Assembly: GCF_023898865.1 (NCBI RefSeq)
Contig: NZ_JAGSOV010000057.1
Coordinates: forward strand, 1-64,000
Direction: 5' to 3'
DNA from: Pseudonocardia humida
GTDB taxonomy: Bacteria; Actinomycetota; Actinomycetes; Mycobacteriales; Pseudonocardiaceae
DNA length: 64,000 nt
Position numbers and translations under genes: made by a program. Shown here one piece after another: positions 47,641 through 56,587 of this stretch. Each line of letters starts with the position of its first letter. Within the stretch, counting starts at the first letter, position 1. The notes under the pieces are model-generated. The model saw only the letters and a program-made list of their open reading frames with translations. It was not told where the DNA came from and searched no databases.

Positions 47641-47973
47641 ATGGCGTACGACCTCGACCTGGTCCACCGGCTGCGCGAGATCCTGGCCGCCGAACCCGAC
47701 GTCGTGGAGAAGCCGATGTTCGGCGGGCTCGGGTTCATGGTGGCCGGCCACCTGACCGTGACCGCCAGCGGCCGCGGCGGGCTGATGCTGCGCGTCGACC
47801 CGGCCCGGGCCCAGGACCTGCTCGCCGATCCGCGGGCGAGCCGGGTGGTGATGCGCGGGCGGGAGATGGCCGGGTGGCTGCGGGTCGACCTCGACGCCGC
47901 GGCCGATGACGACGACCTGGACCGGTGGGTCGGGCTCGGTCTGGCCCACGTCCGCACCCTGCCGCCCGAGTAG
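47641..47973 (+). CDS. TfoX N-terminal domain protein
   Basis: A 110-residue protein with the TfoX/Sxy N-terminal pattern: EKPMFGGLGFMVAGHLTVTA, LMLRVDP, then GREMAGWLRV near the end. Unlike Haemophilus/E. coli TfoX it lacks the C-terminal domain, and a competence role is not implied; stand-alone members are common in actinobacteria without known function. A short direct repeat (GCGCGTCGATAC twice) lies just before the start. Confidence 0.8.
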   Translation: MAYDLDLVHRLREILAAEPDVVEKPMFGGLGFMVAGHLTVTASGRGGLMLRVDPARAQDLLADPRASRVVMRGREMAGWLRVDLDAAADDDDLDRWVGLGLAHVRTLPPE

Positions 47974-47981
47974 CCCGTCGA

Positions 47982-49247
47982 TCACTGCGCGTCGAGGTGG
48001 ACCACGGTCCCCGTGCGGCGGGCGCGTTCGGCGGCCCAGACGATCCGGTGGCTCCCGACGGACTCGTGGGGCCCGGACAGGATCGGTGCGGGGTCGCGGG
48101 TGGCGCAGGCGGTGACGAACGCGGCCACCAGGTTGCGGTCGCCGTCGGAGTGCGCGGAGACCGGGTCGAAGTCGGTCTCGCCCGGCGTGAGGACCTGCAC
48201 CGGCGCGCGCGGGCCCCGACGGAAGTCGTGGACGGTCAGGCTCGCGCCGTCGCCGTCGATGCAGCCGTCGGTGCCGAAGATCCGGGTGCGCCGGTTGCCC
48301 ATGTCGGTGAAGGCGGTGACGGTGTGGGTGGCGGTCACGCCGTTGGCGTAGTCCAGGGCGACGACCTGGTGGTCGACGACGTCGTTGTCGCAGTCGTAGA
48401 CGCAGCGCCCGTAGGGCCCCTCCTCCAGCGCGGCGCGCACGGTCTCGGCGGTCGGGGTGGGGGTGAGCACGGCCAGCGGCCACCGGTCCCAGCCGCTCTC
48501 GCCCAGGCGGCTCGGGTAGAGCCGCAGCGCGGAGTAGGAGCAGTCCGGCTCGACCGCGCAGTCGGTGCACCGCGTGCCGGCGCCGGGCGGGCGGTTCTCC
48601 GGGCGGAAGTGGCTGAGCCGGCCGAACGAGGCCACCGAGGTGGGGTGCGAGCCGATGACGTGGCCGAGCCAGTCGAGGTCGTGGCAGCACTTGGCCATCA
48701 GCAGCGAGGACGACTCGTCCTCGCGGCGCCAGTTGCCGCGCACGTAGGAGTGCGCGAAGTGCCACCAGCCCACCGGCTCCAGGTGCTGCACCGACACGAC
48801 CCGCCCGATCCGCCCGGACGCGACGAGGTCGACCAGGGCGCGGGTGTAGTCGGTGTAGCGCAGCGAGTGGCAGACGGCGAACAGCACGCCCGCCCGCTCG
48901 ACGGCCTCGGCCATGCGCACGGCGTCGGCCTCGGTGGGGGCCATCGGCTTCTCGCACAGGATGTCCAGGCCCAGCGCGGCGAAGCGCTCCACCGGGTCGG
49001 CGTGGTCGGCGTCCTGGGTGGCGACGACCACCGCGTCGACGTCGGCCGGGGCGGCGTCGGCGAGCTCGCGCCAGCCCGGGAAGCGCGCGTCGACGCCGAA
49101 CCGCTCGGCCAGGATCGCCCGCCGCCGCGGGTCGGGCTCGGCGACGGCGACGACCGTCCCGCCGGCCTGCTCGATGCGGGCGCTGTGGCCGTAGCCGCGG
49201 CTCCCGGCGCCGACGACGGCGAACCGGACCGGGCGGCGGGAGTCCAT
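47982..49247 (-). CDS. Gfo/Idh/MocA-family oxidoreductase
   Basis: A 421-residue sugar-type dehydrogenase. The NAD(P) site is FAVVGAGSRGYGHSARIEQA, the catalytic Lys is in CEKPMAP, and a His/Asp-bearing segment KCCHDLDWLGHVIG follows in the C-terminal domain. An unusual cysteine cluster, CTDCAVEPDC, suggests a bound metal or disulfide and occurs in a subset of the family. No transporter or other sugar gene is adjacent, so the substrate is open. It converges on the TfoX-like gene with an 8-base gap. The start ATG has only a weak ribosome site. Confidence 0.87.
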   Translation of the reverse strand: MDSRRPVRFAVVGAGSRGYGHSARIEQAGGTVVAVAEPDPRRRAILAERFGVDARFPGWRELADAAPADVDAVVVATQDADHADPVERFAALGLDILCEKPMAPTEADAVRMAEAVERAGVLFAVCHSLRYTDYTRALVDLVASGRIGRVVSVQHLEPVGWWHFAHSYVRGNWRREDESSSLLMAKCCHDLDWLGHVIGSHPTSVASFGRLSHFRPENRPPGAGTRCTDCAVEPDCSYSALRLYPSRLGESGWDRWPLAVLTPTPTAETVRAALEEGPYGRCVYDCDNDVVDHQVVALDYANGVTATHTVTAFTDMGNRRTRIFGTDGCIDGDGASLTVHDFRRGPRAPVQVLTPGETDFDPVSAHSDGDRNLVAAFVTACATRDPAPILSGPHESVGSHRIVWAAERARRTGTVVHLDAQ

Positions 49248-49461
49248 GCCCCGACGTTCGCAGAGGAGCCATCGCCTGTGAAGGACCCGGCTCGGTCGTC
49301 CTGCCCGCTCGACGGCCCACCTGTGCGGGGCGGGTCCGTGGCGGGTGAACATCGGCTGAACCATGGGGCCCGTCCGACCCTGCGCTGGCGGTCGGGGCGC
49401 CCGCCGCGCAGGATCGACCGAGGTGTGCCGTCCGGGCACCGGAACCGCGGGGAGGACCAGG

Positions 49462-50454
49462 GTGACGTCAGCAGACCAGGTGGTGGAGTCGTTCCGGTGG
49501 ACGCCGCGGGCGGCCGGGCACTCCCAGCGCAGCCGCCACGAACTGCGGGCCGCGCTGAAGTCCGCCGACCTGCTGACCGGGCTCGACGGGCTGACCGTGC
49601 GCGAGCTCGACGACGACGAGACGCTGCTGCTGGGCCCGGACGGCCAGGAGATCGACACCTGGCGCCAGGACTACCCCTACGCCGAGCGGATGCCCCGCGA
49701 GGAGTACGAGGTGCGCAAGCGGGCGCTGCAGATCGAGCTGCTGAAGATGCAGTCCTGGGTCAAGGACACCGGCCAGCGGGTCGTCGTGCTGTTCGAGGGC
49801 CGCGACGCGGCGGGCAAGGGCGGCACGATCAAGCGGTTCATGGAGCACCTCAACCCGCGCGGCGCCCGGGTCGTGGCGCTGGAGAAGCCCACCGCGCGCG
49901 AGCAGGGGCAGTGGTACTTCCAGCGCTACTTCAGCCAGCTCCCGGCGGCCGGCGAGATCATCCTGTTCGACCGGTCCTGGTACAACCGCGCGGTCGTCGA
50001 GCCGGTGATGGGGTTCTGCACCCCCGCCGAGCACGAGGAGTTCACGACCCAGGTCCCCGGCCTGGAGTCCGCGCTCGTGGACAGCGGCATCCACCTGGTC
50101 AAGCTGTGGTTCTCGGTGTCGCGCGCCGAGCAGCGCACCCGGTTCACCATCCGGGTGATCGACCCGCTGCGGCAGTGGAAGCTCAGCCCGGTCGACCTGG
50201 CCGCCCTGGAGCGCTGGGACGACTACACGCGGGCCAAGGAGCAGATGTTCGCCCGCACCGACACGCCCGCGGCACCGTGGACGGTGGTGCGCAGCAACGA
50301 CAAGAAGCGCGGCCGGATCGCCGCGCTGAGCTGGGTGCTCTCCGGACTGGACTACCCGACCAAGGACCTCGACGCGGTCGGCACCCCCGACCCGCTGCTG
50401 GTCGGGCCGCCTGCGCAGGTCTACGAGGCCAGCGAGCGCCTGCTCGCGAGCTGA
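49462..50454 (+). CDS. ppk2: Polyphosphate kinase 2
   Basis: A 330-residue PPK2. Walker A reads GRDAAGKGGTIKR (113-125), and the lid/Walker B region contains FDRSWYNRAVVEPVMGFC. It transfers phosphate between polyphosphate and ADP/GDP, thereby making NTPs or polyphosphate. The single-domain length places it in the one-domain, nucleoside-diphosphate-using class. The GTG start has GGGGAGGA close upstream. It lies divergent from the Gfo/Idh/MocA gene with 214 bases between them. Confidence 0.92.
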   Translation: MTSADQVVESFRWTPRAAGHSQRSRHELRAALKSADLLTGLDGLTVRELDDDETLLLGPDGQEIDTWRQDYPYAERMPREEYEVRKRALQIELLKMQSWVKDTGQRVVVLFEGRDAAGKGGTIKRFMEHLNPRGARVVALEKPTAREQGQWYFQRYFSQLPAAGEIILFDRSWYNRAVVEPVMGFCTPAEHEEFTTQVPGLESALVDSGIHLVKLWFSVSRAEQRTRFTIRVIDPLRQWKLSPVDLAALERWDDYTRAKEQMFARTDTPAAPWTVVRSNDKKRGRIAALSWVLSGLDYPTKDLDAVGTPDPLLVGPPAQVYEASERLLAS

Positions 50455-50604
50455 TCGTCCCGCGCGTTCGCCCGGTCGGGCGCACCGCTTACGGCGCCTC
50501 CGGCACGGTTGTGCTCCGTGGCCTCGGCCCAGGTGTGGTGGCGGGTCTTGTTCGCCTCCGGCGGCACCTCCGGTGGGGCCTCGGCCCCGGCTGCGGCAAC
50601 CACG

Positions 50605-51141
50605 CTATTCGTTCGTCATCGCAGCAGGACCACTCACGGGAGCGAGCGAATGAAAGGACCGCTCGGCGTAGACGAGACGACGCCCCCGATGGCCCGCCCC
50701 CGACACGCCGGTGACGAACGCCGCCACCAACACCGAGTCCCCGACATCGAGCACGCGGTGCACGCGGCACCGCAGCGCCGTCCCGACCCCGCGCAAGCGG
50801 GGCTCGCCCTCGTCGGTCAGCTCCCACTGCGTCCCCGGACCGAACCGATCAACGCCGGGCGCAGCGAACCGGCGAGCGAGCGGCGCGTCCTCGGCGTCGA
50901 GCAGGTGCACGAGCACGGACGTGCCCCCCACGATGCCCGGAGTCGCGCGAGCCCCGGCCGTCAGTGAGAAGGACACCGCGGGCGGCCGCACCGACACCGA
51001 GGCGACCGAGGACGCGGTGACGCCGACGGGACCGTCCGCCGACAGCGCCGTGATGATCGCGACCCCGGCCGGGTGGGCCCGGAACGCGGCTCGGAACGCG
51101 TCGGCGACGGGGTGCTCGGCCGCCAGCGGCGCCCGGGTCAC
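50605..51141 (-). CDS. Flavin reductase-like, FMN-binding split-barrel protein
   Basis: A 178-residue protein of the flavin reductase-like family. [20 protein letters not shown], then [20 protein letters not shown] and [11 protein letters not shown] are family-typical and form the FMN site. It may reduce free flavin with NAD(P)H for a two-component monooxygenase, or merely bind FMN; no oxygenase partner is adjacent. The GTG start overlaps the superoxide dismutase stop by 4 bases, so the two are coexpressed. Confidence 0.87.
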   Translation of the reverse strand: MTRAPLAAEHPVADAFRAAFRAHPAGVAIITALSADGPVGVTASSVASVSVRPPAVSFSLTAGARATPGIVGGTSVLVHLLDAEDAPLARRFAAPGVDRFGPGTQWELTDEGEPRLRGVGTALRCRVHRVLDVGDSVLVAAFVTGVSGAGHRGRRLVYAERSFHSLAPVSGPAAMTNE

Positions 51142-51752
51142 GATCGCTCTTCGCGACCCGTCGCACGGGCGAAGCGGGCCGCGGCGTCGGCCCAGTCGAC
51201 GACGTTCCACCATGCGCCGACGTAGTCCGGCTTGACGTTGCGGTACTGCAGGTAGAAGGCGTGCTCCCACATGTCGAGCAGGACGATCGGGGTCTGCCCG
51301 GCGGGCAGCTGGGACTGCTGGTCGTAGAGCTGGTGGACCAGCAGCCGACCGCCGAGCTGCTCCCAGGCCAGTACGGCCCAGCCGGAGCCCTGGATGGTGG
51401 TGGCGGCGGCGGTGAAGTGGGCGCGGAAGGCGTCGAAGGAGCCGAAGTGCTCGTCCAGGGCGGCGGCGAGCTCGCCGGTGGGCTTGTCGCCGCCGTCGGG
51501 GGAGAGGTTCTGCCAGAACATCGAGTGGTTGACGTGCCCGCCCAGGTTGAACGCCAGGGTCTTCTCCAGTCCGACGATGGAGCCGTAGTCGCCGGTCTCG
51601 CGCGCGGCGGCGAGCTTCTCGAGGGTCTGGTCGAGCGCGGTGACGTAGGTGTTGTGGTGCTTGGAGTGGTGCAGCTCCATGATCTCGCCGGCGATGTGCG
51701 GGGCGAGGGCGCCGTAGTCGTAGGACAGGTCGGGCAGCGAGTACTCGGGCAT
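51138..51752 (-). CDS. sod: Superoxide dismutase, Fe/Mn type
   Basis: A 204-residue cytoplasmic Fe/Mn superoxide dismutase. Metal ligands can be placed at H28 (ELHHSKHH), H76 (VNHSMFW), D160 and H164 (LDMWEHAF). It converts superoxide to O2 and H2O2. Metal preference cannot be settled from the sequence alone. It forms a two-gene unit with the flavin reductase-like gene. The ATG at 51752 was chosen over an upstream GTG-type extension because the fold begins at MPEYSLPDL. Confidence 0.95.
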   Translation of the reverse strand: MPEYSLPDLSYDYGALAPHIAGEIMELHHSKHHNTYVTALDQTLEKLAAARETGDYGSIVGLEKTLAFNLGGHVNHSMFWQNLSPDGGDKPTGELAAALDEHFGSFDAFRAHFTAAATTIQGSGWAVLAWEQLGGRLLVHQLYDQQSQLPAGQTPIVLLDMWEHAFYLQYRNVKPDYVGAWWNVVDWADAAARFARATGREERS

Positions 51753-51837
51753 GGCACGAGCCTGCGACCTCAACTCGGGTCGAGGTCCAGCCCGGTGTGA
51801 CGGGGGTCATCGCGGGTGCCCTCGGGTCGAGCGCTCT

Positions 51838-52644
51838 TCACCCGAGGAGCGCGAAGATGCTCTGCACCCCGACCGCGAGGCCGACCGCGCCGATCATTAC
51901 CGCGAACGCCCGGGCGAGGGTGGGTCCGGGCAGGCGGTCGGCGACCAGCTTGCCGGCGAGCGTGGCGACGACGGCGGCCAGCGCGAACGGGCCCACCACC
52001 GTCCAGTCCGGTTCCGGCCCGCCCATCCGCGGGGCCAGTGCCGCCGCGGCGTTGACCGCGATGACGACCAGCGACGTCCCGATCGCCCGCGGCGTGGTCA
52101 GTCGCAGCACGACCACCAGCACCGGCACCACCAGGAAGCCGCCGCCGACCCCGAGGAGGCCGGTGAGGAACCCGGTGCCTGCGCCCCACAGCGCGATCGG
52201 CACGAGGGCTCGCGCGCGCCGGGTGGCGACTCCCCCCGTCCGGACGTCGCCGGACGGGGCTTCGTCGACGGGCCCGGCCGGGTGCCGACGGGCGTCGAGC
52301 AGCATGGCCGCGGCGGCGGTGAGGGTGAGCGCGGCGACGCCCAGCAGCAGGACCGGTCCGGGCACCGCGCGGTTGGCCAGCGAGCCCAGCACCGCCGTGG
52401 GGATCCCGACCAGCCCGAACCCGAGCCCGGTCGGCCAGTCGACGTCGCCGCTGCGGGCGCGGGCGAGGCCGCCGACCAGCGCGGCCGCCCCGACTATCAC
52501 GATGCTGCCGGTCGTGGCGTCCGGTACCGGCTGGCCGAGCAGGTAGACCAGCACCGGCACGGTGAGCACGCCGCCCCCGCCGCCCAGGCCGCCGATCACG
52601 CCCCCGACGAGGAGTCCCAGGCCGGCCGCGAGCAGCCCGATCAC
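51838..52644 (-). CDS. TauE/SafE-family (DUF81) membrane transporter
   Basis: A 268-residue protein with about eight membrane helices in two halves, each starting with the repeated Gly-rich element (GGVIGGLGGGGGVLTVPVLV and TGLLGVGGGFLVVPVLVVVL). The family exports sulfite, sulfoacetate and related organic anions, though many members are uncharacterised. Its GTG start has GAGGAGG upstream. It lies near superoxide dismutase but separately, 85 bases beyond the sod start. Confidence 0.88.
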   Translation of the reverse strand: MIGLLAAGLGLLVGGVIGGLGGGGGVLTVPVLVYLLGQPVPDATTGSIVIVGAAALVGGLARARSGDVDWPTGLGFGLVGIPTAVLGSLANRAVPGPVLLLGVAALTLTAAAAMLLDARRHPAGPVDEAPSGDVRTGGVATRRARALVPIALWGAGTGFLTGLLGVGGGFLVVPVLVVVLRLTTPRAIGTSLVVIAVNAAAALAPRMGGPEPDWTVVGPFALAAVVATLAGKLVADRLPGPTLARAFAVMIGAVGLAVGVQSIFALLG

Positions 52645-52721
52645 GTGGCCGGCCTCCTCGGGTGCGTCGCAGTCTTCCCAACTCGCGGGAGAATCCCCTT
52701 CAATGTCCGGTCATTTGCGCA

Positions 52722-52738
52722 CGCCGTCAAGGACGGCG
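52722..52738. terminator. Short hairpin in the region upstream of the TauE gene
   Basis: CGCCGTC-AAG-GACGGCG is a perfect 7-bp stem with a 3-base loop. It lies in a 320-base stretch (52645-52966) that otherwise holds only weakly supported small frames. It may be a terminator or a regulatory hairpin; no direction is indicated. Confidence 0.3.
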
Positions 52739-52800
52739 ACTGTGACCTCGCCGTCGGGAGCGGGTTGCGGCTCCGGCTGCGGCGGTGGTGCACTGGTCGG

Positions 52801-52908
52801 GTGAGCAGGAGCCCCGAGCAGCGCCCCGGCTTCTGCCTGTGCCTGCTGGCGGCCGACCAGCTCTCGGTCGACGACCGGCGCTGTCGAGCGGTGCCGCTGC
52901 TGCCCTGA
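52801..52908 (+). CDS. Possible small protein (35 residues)
   Basis: A GTG-started frame encodes 35 residues with three Cys (FCLCLL and RRCRA) and the G/C-rich third positions of real genes. The ribosome site is weak (GGTCGG). It could be a small peptide, or chance. The next small frame on the same strand starts 58 bases after its stop. Confidence 0.25.
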   Translation: MSRSPEQRPGFCLCLLAADQLSVDDRRCRAVPLLP

Positions 52909-52966
52909 CCCTCCGATGCGAGGCCGGGTGGCGCCGCCACCGCCCGCAGACACCGGAGGACCCGCC

Positions 52967-53155
52967 ATGCCCGCCGCACCCGACGCCGCCCCCTACCGCA
53001 GGCAGCCGTCCCCACCGCCCGAGGCCGGCGGTGACGTGCCCGCCGCCGAGCCGGGGGAGCGGCCCGCCGCGGAGGCGGCCCCGGACGGCGTCCGCCTGCG
53101 CGACCGCATCGGGCGGGCCGTCCGTGCCGCGCACTCGGCGTCGGTGCCGTTCTGA
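52967..53155 (+). CDS. Possible small protein (62 residues)
   Basis: An ATG with a good GGAGGA site 10 bases upstream starts a 62-residue protein, rich in Pro, Ala and Gly in its first 40 residues and ending in a basic helix-like segment, VRLRDRIGRAVRAAHSASVPF. The ending with a hydrophobic Phe resembles small peptide precursors, but I see no modifying enzyme nearby except distantly. Function unknown. It converges on the AraC-type gene. Confidence 0.4.
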   Translation: MPAAPDAAPYRRQPSPPPEAGGDVPAAEPGERPAAEAAPDGVRLRDRIGRAVRAAHSASVPF

Positions 53156-53228
53156 CCCGGCGCGTCACCCCGGCGGGCTCGACCCGCAGCGGGCCGGCCC
53201 CGGCCGCGGTCGTCGGAGTCCGCGGGCC

Positions 53229-54197
53229 TCACCCCGCGGGGGCGAGGCGGGCGCGGTAGTCGCTGGGCGAGCAGCCGTAGGTCGTGCGGAACGCCCGGCT
53301 GAACGCGGCGAGGTCGGCGAAGGCCCACCGGCGGGCGATGTCGGTGACCGAGTCGCCCGCCCGGCGCCGGTCGGTGAGCTCGCGGCGGCAGCGCTCCAGG
53401 CGCAGCCGGCGGATCCGCCGGGCCACGGTCTCCCCGGTGGCCGCGAAGAGCCGGTGCAGCTGACGGGTCGACACGAAGTGCGCCCGCGCGATGGTGTCGG
53501 GGCCCAGGTCGGGGTCGGCCAGGTGGGCGTCGATGTGGGCGCACACCTCCCGCAGCAGGGCCCGCTGCGGCGCGTCGGGCGGCGCCGACGGCTCGGCGTG
53601 CTCGATCGCCAGGGTCGCCACCAGCTCGCCGACCTCGTCGGCGACCCGCACGGCTCCGGCCGGGCTGAGCTGGGGCGCGGTGAGCAGCCCCCGCAGGACG
53701 CCGCCGACGATGCCGCTGAGGCCGTGCCCGCCGGGCAGCCGGATCGCGGTGGCCCCGGCGGACTCCGCGGCGGTGAGCCCGATCGCGGCCCGCGGCCAGG
53801 TGAACACGTCGAGCTCCCAGCGGTGGCTCAGGTTCCAGGAGAACGGGCGCCCGGTCTCGTAGACGGCGAAGTCGCCGGTCGCCAGCACGGTGCGCCTGCC
53901 GTCCTGGGTGAGCACGCCGATGCCCCGGGTGACCATCCCGACCTGCAGGAACTCCCGGGAGTCCGCGCCGGCCAGGCCGGGGGTGCGCCGGCAGACCTGC
54001 GGCACCGAGCGGACCCGGGAGACCTGCAGGTGACCGACGGTGGCGCTGTGGACCTCGCCGGTGAACTCGCCGAAGCGGCGGTCCGGGGCCATGTCGAGGG
54101 CGACGAAGTCGTGGCGGATCGCTTCGCGCCACTCGTCGAACCGACGGGTCGCGCGCACGCGCCCGTCGCCGGGTGCCGATCCCGCGGCCAGGACCAC
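53229..54197 (-). CDS. AraC-family transcriptional regulator
   Basis: A 322-residue regulator. The C-terminal double helix-turn-helix runs from AHIDAHLADPDLGPDTIARA to the family signature FADLAAFSRAFRTTYGCSPS. The N-terminal part (EFLQVGMVTRGIGVLTQDGR, FAVYETGRPFSW) resembles the AraC_binding_2 cupin-like sensor. I chose the GTG at 54197 because GGAGG lies 7 bases upstream; a longer frame from 54317 lacks one. The gene is divergent from the molybdopterin oxidoreductase, its likely target. Confidence 0.87.
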   Translation of the reverse strand: MVLAAGSAPGDGRVRATRRFDEWREAIRHDFVALDMAPDRRFGEFTGEVHSATVGHLQVSRVRSVPQVCRRTPGLAGADSREFLQVGMVTRGIGVLTQDGRRTVLATGDFAVYETGRPFSWNLSHRWELDVFTWPRAAIGLTAAESAGATAIRLPGGHGLSGIVGGVLRGLLTAPQLSPAGAVRVADEVGELVATLAIEHAEPSAPPDAPQRALLREVCAHIDAHLADPDLGPDTIARAHFVSTRQLHRLFAATGETVARRIRRLRLERCRRELTDRRRAGDSVTDIARRWAFADLAAFSRAFRTTYGCSPSDYRARLAPAG

Positions 54198-54399
54198 GCC
54201 ACCACCTCCGCGCTCCCCGTCGGTGCCGTGGGACAGCGCACCACCAGCAGGTTCCCAGCGCGTTGCGGCCCGGTCAAACGGTCGCGACGCGATGGTCAGG
54301 TCGCTGGTCGCCAACAACCGGGCGCTGACGGCCTAACCGGGCCCGCGTGCGGGCGGGCGACGCTGGGGGTTCCCGGACACCACCACGCCAGGAGCCGCC

Positions 54400-56544
54400 A
54401 TGACCCTCGCCGACCTGCCCCTCACCGACGTCAGCGAGCTGGGCGGGTCCGGTGTGCGACGCGCGGTGTGCCCGCACGACTGCCCGGACGGCTGCTCGAT
54501 GCTCGTCACGGTCGAGAACGGCAGGGCGACCGGCGTGCGCGGCGACCCCGAGCACCCGTTCACCCGCGGCGGGCTGTGCGTGAAGGTCAACAACTACACC
54601 GACCGGGTGTACAGCCCGGACCGGGTGACGACACCGCTGCGCCGGACCGGGCCCAAGGGCAGCGGCCGCTTCGAGCCGATCGGCTGGGACGAGGCGATCA
54701 CCACCGTCGCCGACCGGTTCACGGCGGTGGCCGCCGAGCACGGCCCCGAGGCGATCATGCCGGTCAGCTACCTCGGGACCCAGGGCACGATCAACGGCCT
54801 CAACGTCGGCGACCCCTTCTTCAACAAGCTCGGCGCCACCGTCGCCGAGCGCACCTTCTGCGACTCCGGCGCCTCCACGGCCTACGTGATGAGCCTGGGC
54901 CCGACCGCGGGCGTCGACCCGGAGAGCCTCGTGCACTCCCGCTACATCGTCATCTGGGCCTGCAACATGGTCTCCACGAACCTGCACCTGTGGCCCTACG
55001 TGCTGGAGGCCCAGCGCCGGGGAGCCAAGGTCGTGGTGATCGACCCGGTGCGCCACCGCACCGCGCGCCGCGCCGACTGGCACATCCCGATCCGGCCGGG
55101 CACCGACGGCGCGCTGGCCATGGCGATGATCCACGTGATCCTGGCCGAAGGGCTGACCGACGCGGAGTACGTCGCCGAGCACACCGTCGGGGCCGAGGAG
55201 CTGGCCGAGCGGGCCCGCGACTGGACGCCGGTGTGGGCGGAGGGGGAGACCGGGATCCCCGCCGCGGACATCCGCACACTGGCCCGCGAGTACGCCGCCG
55301 CGCAGCCGTCGATGATCCGGATCGGGGTGGCCATCGAGCGCGCATCGGGCGGCGGGCAGACCGTCCGGGCGATCTCCTGCCTGCCCGGGCTGGTCGGGGC
55401 CTGGCGGCGGCCCGGCGGCGGCCTGCTGGCCCTGCCGCTGTGGGCGTTCCCGGTGAACTGGGACGCGCTGACCCGGCCCGATCTGCTGCGCCCCGGCACC
55501 CGGGTGGTCAACCAGTACCACCTGGGTCGGGCGCTGACCGGGGAGATGGGTCTGGACCCCGGCATCCACGCGCTGACGGTCTACAACGCCAACCCGGTGA
55601 TCGTCTGCCCGGACCAGGAGCGGCTGCTCGCCGGGCTGGCCCGCGAGGACCTGTTCACCGTGGTCAGCGAGCAGTTCCTGACCGACACCGCGCTCTACGC
55701 CGACATCGTGCTGCCGGCCACCACCCAGCTCGAGCAGCTCGACGTCATGTTCTCCTGGGGGCACCTCTACCTCGGGCTCAACCGGCCCTCGATCCCGCCG
55801 GTCGGCGAGGCCGTCAGCAACACCGAGCTGTTCCGCAGGCTCGCCGCGGCCATGGGCTTCGACGACCCCTTCTTCCGGCGCACCGACGAGCAGATGATCG
55901 TCGACGCCTACGACTGGTCGGCGCCCGCGCTGGCCGGGATCACCCCGCAGACCCTGGCCGAGACGGGCTGGGCGCGGCTGAACCTGCCCGACGCCGACCA
56001 CTACGCCCCGCACGCCGAGGGCGGGTTCCCGACACCGTCGGGCAAGCAGGAGTTCGCCTCCGCCGCGGCCGCCGGCGGCAACTTCGTGCTCCCGCTGTTC
56101 CGCCAGGGCTCCACCGAGTTCCAGCCCGGCGGCGAGGTCGACCCGCTGCCGCACTACATCCCGCCGCGCACCGCCTCGCCCGCCTACCCGCTGAGCCTGA
56201 TCTCGCCCAAGGCGCACGCGTTCCTCAACTCCAGCTACGCGAACCTGGCCGTCCAGCAGCGCAGGCAGGGCGAGCCGACCGCGCTGGTGCACCCCCGCGA
56301 CGCCGCCGCTCGGGGGATCGCCGACGGCGATCTGATCCGGGTGTTCAACGAGCGCGGCGAGTTCGTCGTGCGGGCGGTGGTGTCCGACGAGGTGGCCGAG
56401 GGGGTCGTGCTGTCGTCGATGGGCGGCTGGCGGGCCCAGGCCAAGGGGCTGACCACGGTGAACGCGGTGAACCCCGTCGAGTTCGCCGACCTGGGCAACG
56501 CGCCGACCTTCTCCGACACCCGGGTGGACGTGGCACCGGCCTGA
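54400..56544 (+). CDS. Molybdopterin oxidoreductase (DMSO reductase family)
   Basis: A 714-residue catalytic subunit. The N-terminal 4Fe-4S motif has C24, C28, C32 and C60 (CPHDCPDGC and GGLCVK). Mo-bis-MGD domains follow (VIWACNMVSTN, VYNANPVIVCPDQERLL, LPATTQLEQLDV), and a C-terminal MGD-binding barrel begins near 590. C154 in TFCDSGAST is a candidate Mo-binding region residue, but I cannot confirm the ligand. No signal peptide is visible, so it should be cytoplasmic. No iron-sulfur or membrane partner subunit is encoded next to it. CAGGAG precedes the ATG. It is divergent from an AraC regulator. Confidence 0.87.
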   Translation: MTLADLPLTDVSELGGSGVRRAVCPHDCPDGCSMLVTVENGRATGVRGDPEHPFTRGGLCVKVNNYTDRVYSPDRVTTPLRRTGPKGSGRFEPIGWDEAITTVADRFTAVAAEHGPEAIMPVSYLGTQGTINGLNVGDPFFNKLGATVAERTFCDSGASTAYVMSLGPTAGVDPESLVHSRYIVIWACNMVSTNLHLWPYVLEAQRRGAKVVVIDPVRHRTARRADWHIPIRPGTDGALAMAMIHVILAEGLTDAEYVAEHTVGAEELAERARDWTPVWAEGETGIPAADIRTLAREYAAAQPSMIRIGVAIERASGGGQTVRAISCLPGLVGAWRRPGGGLLALPLWAFPVNWDALTRPDLLRPGTRVVNQYHLGRALTGEMGLDPGIHALTVYNANPVIVCPDQERLLAGLAREDLFTVVSEQFLTDTALYADIVLPATTQLEQLDVMFSWGHLYLGLNRPSIPPVGEAVSNTELFRRLAAAMGFDDPFFRRTDEQMIVDAYDWSAPALAGITPQTLAETGWARLNLPDADHYAPHAEGGFPTPSGKQEFASAAAAGGNFVLPLFRQGSTEFQPGGEVDPLPHYIPPRTASPAYPLSLISPKAHAFLNSSYANLAVQQRRQGEPTALVHPRDAAARGIADGDLIRVFNERGEFVVRAVVSDEVAEGVVLSSMGGWRAQAKGLTTVNAVNPVEFADLGNAPTFSDTRVDVAPA

Positions 56545-56587
56545 CGGTGCGCGCGCTCACCGACGGTGGGCGGGCACGATCGACGAC

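Noticed and set aside
47641-47973. TfoX-like protein as evidence for natural competence
   Set aside because: Only the N-terminal domain is present and no competence genes are near; stand-alone members are widespread without such a role.
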